DNA of 10,029 bases from the NCBI GenBank assembly GCA_964617665.1, contig CAZUAH010000513.1, positions 1-10,029 on the forward strand, written 5' to 3'. This DNA is from JADHUC01 sp964617665 (GTDB taxonomy: Bacteria; Planctomycetota; Planctomycetia; Pirellulales; Pirellulaceae). A program made the position numbers and the translations under genes. Positions 7,602 to 10,029 of this stretch are shown here, piece after piece. The notes beneath the pieces were generated by a model that ran no database searches, was not told the origin of the DNA, and saw nothing but the letters and a program-made list of their open reading frames with translations. Positions within the stretch are counted from its first letter, which is position 1. The number at the start of each line of letters is the position of its first letter.

Positions 7602-8549
7602 ATGCCCATTTCGTTCACTTGTCCACATTGCGGAAAACAGACAACCGTGGCCGACGAGTACGCTGCCCAATCCGGTCCGTGCAAGTTTTGTGGCGAGACG
7701 ATTACCGTTCCATCAGCCGACGGGGCGGCACCTTTGCCACCCGTACAACCTCAGAAATCCGGCGCCGCTGTGGCCGCAGCCGCTGGCGCGGGAGCCGCAG
7801 CGGGCGGAATGGGAACGGGGGCAGTCGTCGCTATCGTCGCGGTCGCATGCCTGTTCCTCTTTCTCATTTGCGGTGGCGGTTTGGTCGCGTTGCTGCTACC
7901 AGCGGTCCAGGCGGCTCGCGAGGCGGCACGCCGGACCCAGTGCAACAACAACTTGAAACAGATCGCACTTGCCTTCCACAACTACCACGACACGTACAAG
8001 ACCTTTCCGCCTGCGTACATCCCTGACGAAAACGGCGAACCAATGCACAGTTGGCGCGTGCTGATCCTTCCTTTCTTGGAGTACGGCCCGATTCATAGCC
8101 AGTACAACTTCGACGAACCGTGGGATAGTCCCGGCAACCAAGCCGTCACGAATATGCAGATTCCCGTTTTCACGTGCCCTTCGTCCGGAGATTCCGCGAC
8201 CTCGAACCAAACCAATTACATGGTGATCACTGGTCCGGGAACGATGTTCGACGGTGCCAAAGCTACGAAGATGGCCGATGTCACAGATGGCACGTCGAAC
8301 ACCATCTTGGTTGTCGAGGTCGTCGGCACTGGTACCAAGTGGGCCGAGCCGGTCGATCTAGATGCTAGCAAGATCTCGCCTCCCTTTTCCGCAGGCGTTT
8401 CCGGGAATGCGGGCAGCCGTCATCCAGGTGGTATGAACGCGGCTATGTGCGATGGTTCTGTACAATTCATCAGTGACGCTGTCGCGCGTGAAGTCCTGGA
8501 TGCTTTGATCAGCAAAGACGGCGAAGAACCGATCGGGCCCTCCTACTGA
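7602..8549 (+). CDS. DUF1559 protein with N-terminal zinc ribbon and membrane anchor
   Basis: A 315-residue member of the large planctomycete DUF1559 family (SBP_bac_10; H-X9-DG C-terminus), whose function is not established. Residues 7-30 form a zinc ribbon with CPHC (7-10) and CKFC (27-30). An Ala/Gly/Pro-rich low-complexity linker (about 42-72) is followed by one membrane helix (about 73-100). The helix runs into the family block LLLPAVQAAREAARRTQC, then NNNLKQIALAFHNYHD and the periplasmic-type beta-rich domain, with TDGTSNTIL (228-236) and the ending RHPGGMNAAMCDG, His274 and Asp-Gly 284-285 (exactly nine residues between). The usual prepilin cleavage motif (GFTLIE) of pseudopilin-like members is absent; the zinc ribbon and helix take its place. 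Topology is probably N-terminus in the cytoplasm, main domain outside. The start at 7602 is chosen because the zinc ribbon follows directly and a promoter lies upstream; a longer frame from 7527 would overlap that promoter. Confidence 0.93.
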   Translation: MPISFTCPHCGKQTTVADEYAAQSGPCKFCGETITVPSADGAAPLPPVQPQKSGAAVAAAAGAGAAAGGMGTGAVVAIVAVACLFLFLICGGGLVALLLPAVQAAREAARRTQCNNNLKQIALAFHNYHDTYKTFPPAYIPDENGEPMHSWRVLILPFLEYGPIHSQYNFDEPWDSPGNQAVTNMQIPVFTCPSSGDSATSNQTNYMVITGPGTMFDGAKATKMADVTDGTSNTILVVEVVGTGTKWAEPVDLDASKISPPFSAGVSGNAGSRHPGGMNAAMCDGSVQFISDAVAREVLDALISKDGEEPIGPSY

Positions 8550-8653
8550 TTCGCTCTGGCGTCATCGGCGGGCATCTGGTATTTTTCCGCGCGCCTATCT
8601 TGATGGGTTCGCTCTTTTCACCAAATCCAGTCTTGTTTTCGAGGAACGTCGCG

Positions 8654-9778
8654 ATGAGGAAGGGATGCCTCGCGTTCTTGCTGCTAGCAACTCTACTATG
8701 TGTCGCCCAACCCGCAACGCTCTTTGCAGCGAAGCCTTGGGATATACTCAGTCCGTTCAAGCGAGTGGAAGCCGACGCCGACAAGACGTACCACCTGACC
8801 AAAGATCACGGTCCCTGGATGATCATGGCCACGTCCTTCGCCGGCTCTGGAGCCAAGAAGCAAGCGCAAGAATTGGTCCTGGAACTCCGCAAGGAATTTA
8901 ACCTCCCGGCATTCGTTCACAAACAGACATATGATTTCACCGATCGTTTCGAAGGTAATACGATCAATCGCTATGGCTACCGCAAGACGATGAAGTATTA
9001 CAACGAGAAGAAGTTCGACGAGATCGCTGTTCTCGTAGGACATTTTGAGAGTGTGGACGACAATCAAGTCGACAAGACCCGCGACAAGATTCGATACGCC
9101 CGGCCTGAATGCCTGGATGTCTCCAAGAACCACACGACCACTCAGCGTTTCTTCGGCCTTCGCGAGTTGCAGCGCCGCCTGACGCCTGACAAAGACAAAC
9201 GCGAACGCGGCCCGATGGGCAAAGCGTTCGTAACACGCAATCCTTTATTGCCGCAGGAGTACTTCACGCCAGGCGGCTTGGATCCCCTGGTGGCAAAAAT
9301 GAACCGCGATGTTCAATACAGTCTGCTGAAGAACCCGGGCCGTTACACCGTACGCGTCGCGACGTTTCGCGGAAGCACTACGATGAAACTGGCCGAGATC
9401 GAAAGAGCGAGCGTCAATCGCCCCACAAGCAAGCTGGAACAGGCTGCAGTCAATGCCCACGAGTTGACGATGGCCCTGCGAAGACAAGGAGTCGATGCTT
9501 ACGAGTTTCACGATCGCTACGAAAGCATCGTCACAGTCGGCTCGTTCGACTCCTGCGGCACGGCTCGCCAAGATGGAAAGACCGAGATCAACCCGCGGAT
9601 TCATCAGATCATGCAGAGCTACGCGGCCCAACGCAAGCAGTTGCCGGGCATGACATCTGTGGGACTCGTTCCCCGAGCGATAAATGGTATTCCGTTCGAC
9701 GTCCAGCCTATGCCGGTCGAAGTACCGAGGACGTCCATTGCAACAGCCTACGCGCCGAGCAATCGATTGTTTCAGTAG
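8654..9778 (+). CDS. Secreted protein with two SPOR-like modules, function unknown
   Basis: A 374-residue exported protein without an assignable function. Residues 1-26 are a signal peptide (MRKGCLAFLLLATLLC, likely cleavage after LFAA). Two regions look like degenerate SPOR-type folds (beta-alpha-beta / beta-alpha-beta). Module 1 starts with GPWMIMATSFAGSGAKKQAQ (53-72), a helix ELVLELRKEF, and a later strand FDEIAVLVGHFES (121-133). Module 2 starts with GRYTVRVATFRG (229-240), a helix around HELTMALRRQGVDAYEF (269-285), and a strand ESIVTVGSFDS (290-300). The second is the closer match. In known proteins SPOR domains bind denuded peptidoglycan; that role here is inference. The Gln/Pro-rich C-terminus (about 345-374) looks disordered. 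Start chosen at 8654 by GAGGA at 8641-8645, 8 bases upstream, and by the signal peptide; the in-frame upstream start at 8600 would put 18 unneeded residues before it. Confidence 0.8.
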   Translation: MRKGCLAFLLLATLLCVAQPATLFAAKPWDILSPFKRVEADADKTYHLTKDHGPWMIMATSFAGSGAKKQAQELVLELRKEFNLPAFVHKQTYDFTDRFEGNTINRYGYRKTMKYYNEKKFDEIAVLVGHFESVDDNQVDKTRDKIRYARPECLDVSKNHTTTQRFFGLRELQRRLTPDKDKRERGPMGKAFVTRNPLLPQEYFTPGGLDPLVAKMNRDVQYSLLKNPGRYTVRVATFRGSTTMKLAEIERASVNRPTSKLEQAAVNAHELTMALRRQGVDAYEFHDRYESIVTVGSFDSCGTARQDGKTEINPRIHQIMQSYAAQRKQLPGMTSVGLVPRAINGIPFDVQPMPVEVPRTSIATAYAPSNRLFQ

Positions 9779-9819
9779 CCGAGCGATTTGATCGAACGCA
9801 ATGTTTGATCGCCCACTGC

Positions 9820-9848
9820 TTGCCGCAGCGCGCCGTGCAGGTTATGCT
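9820..9848 (+). promoter_or_regulatory. Candidate promoter for the gene starting at 10004
   Basis: TTGCCG (9820-9825) and TATGCT (9843-9848) are 17 bp apart, each matching four of six consensus bases. The pair resembles the element upstream of the DUF1559 gene (TTGCCC-17-TATACT). A start near 9855 would give a leader of roughly 150 bases, long enough to hold the stems described at 9870-10003. Confidence 0.4.
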
Positions 9849-9869
9849 GCCTGCGTCCCTACCGTGTGA

Positions 9870-10003
9870 AGTGCGCTCACCTGTTCGCATCCATCGAGCA
9901 ACGGAATGCGTTGGACCTTCGCACTCAAGAGGCACTGCCTTCGGTCCCAGCCCGCAGCAGCGGGCGTTCCCTCCAACCTTCAAACGCAGCGAGGAGAACC
10001 TCG
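9870..10003 (+). promoter_or_regulatory. Structured 5' leader with a hairpin sequestering the ribosome binding site
   Basis: Several complementary segments lie in order. AGTGCG (9870-9875) pairs with CGCACT (9920-9925). Inside it, CGCATCC (9886-9892) pairs with GGaATGCG (9903-9910), with one bulged A. GCCCGC (9950-9955) pairs with GCGGGC (9960-9965) across an AGCA loop. Finally CGAGG (9990-9994) pairs with CCTCG (9999-10003) across AGAA, burying the Shine-Dalgarno GAGGAG (9991-9996) directly before the ATG at 10004. No T-run follows any stem. I do not recognise a known riboswitch class. The stems are seen by eye; regulation of translation is inference. Confidence 0.4.
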
Positions 10004-10029
10004 ATGGCCAACGATTCTGATAACGCCGC
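10004..10029 (+). CDS. Start of an unidentified gene, cut by the window edge
   Basis: ATG at 10004 is preceded by GAGGAG (9991-9996) with a 7-base gap, and the frame stays open to the edge, reading MANDSDNA. This is too short to identify a product. The good ribosome binding site, an upstream promoter-like element and the same strand as its neighbours support a real start. Confidence 0.55.

Noticed and set aside
6957..7670. A 237-codon minus-strand frame
   Set aside because: It is antisense to the PL10 lyase C-terminus and covers the promoter and start of the DUF1559 gene. No recognisable protein features.
7655..7830. Ala/Gly-rich low-complexity stretch as a possible repeat array
   Set aside because: It is the linker of the DUF1559 protein; the codons vary and there is no regular repeat unit at the DNA level.
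9783..9812. TTTGATCG direct repeat and GCGAT/ATCGC arms after the stop at 9778, as a terminator
   Set aside because: The arms pair over only five bases with a long loop, and no T-run follows, so a terminator call is not supported.

Overview
The window looks chromosomal, from a planctomycete (Planctomycetota, probably a Pirellulales-like lineage). This rests on three things: a DUF1559 protein with the signature H-X9-DG ending, a secreted DUF1080 protein, and a G+C-rich coding style with several weak or absent Shine-Dalgarno sites. The lineage is inferred from gene families; no rRNA or other marker gene is present.

Left part, minus strand (1-4438): most of gltB, the large subunit of glutamate synthase (GOGAT), reads from 3442 leftward and leaves the window inside its 3Fe-4S cysteine cluster. 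A LysR-type regulator (4438-3497) lies 54 bp upstream of it in the same direction. This suggests a regulator-target pair or a two-gene transcript for nitrogen assimilation, comparable in idea to Bacillus GltC/gltAB but with a different geometry.

Middle (4439-4785): a divergent intergenic region. It has an A+T-rich stretch that probably carries the lysR promoter, and a 7-bp inverted repeat close to the rightward genes.

Right part, plus strand (4786-10029): a tight set of three genes comes first. These are a secreted DUF1080 (3-keto-disaccharide hydrolase-like) protein, the RNA 2',3'-cyclic phosphodiesterase ThpR starting one base after its stop, and a secreted family PL10 pectate lyase 43 bp further on. 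Next come a zinc-ribbon/transmembrane DUF1559 protein with its own good sigma70-type promoter, and a secreted protein that appears to contain two SPOR-like modules. The window ends with the first codons of another gene, whose Shine-Dalgarno site sits inside a perfect hairpin at the end of a structured leader.

I saw no tRNA, rRNA, CRISPR array, insertion sequence or phage gene. The content is mostly ordinary chromosomal genes. The least explained items are the structured leader at the right edge, the SPOR-like secreted protein, and the non-pilin architecture of the DUF1559 protein.
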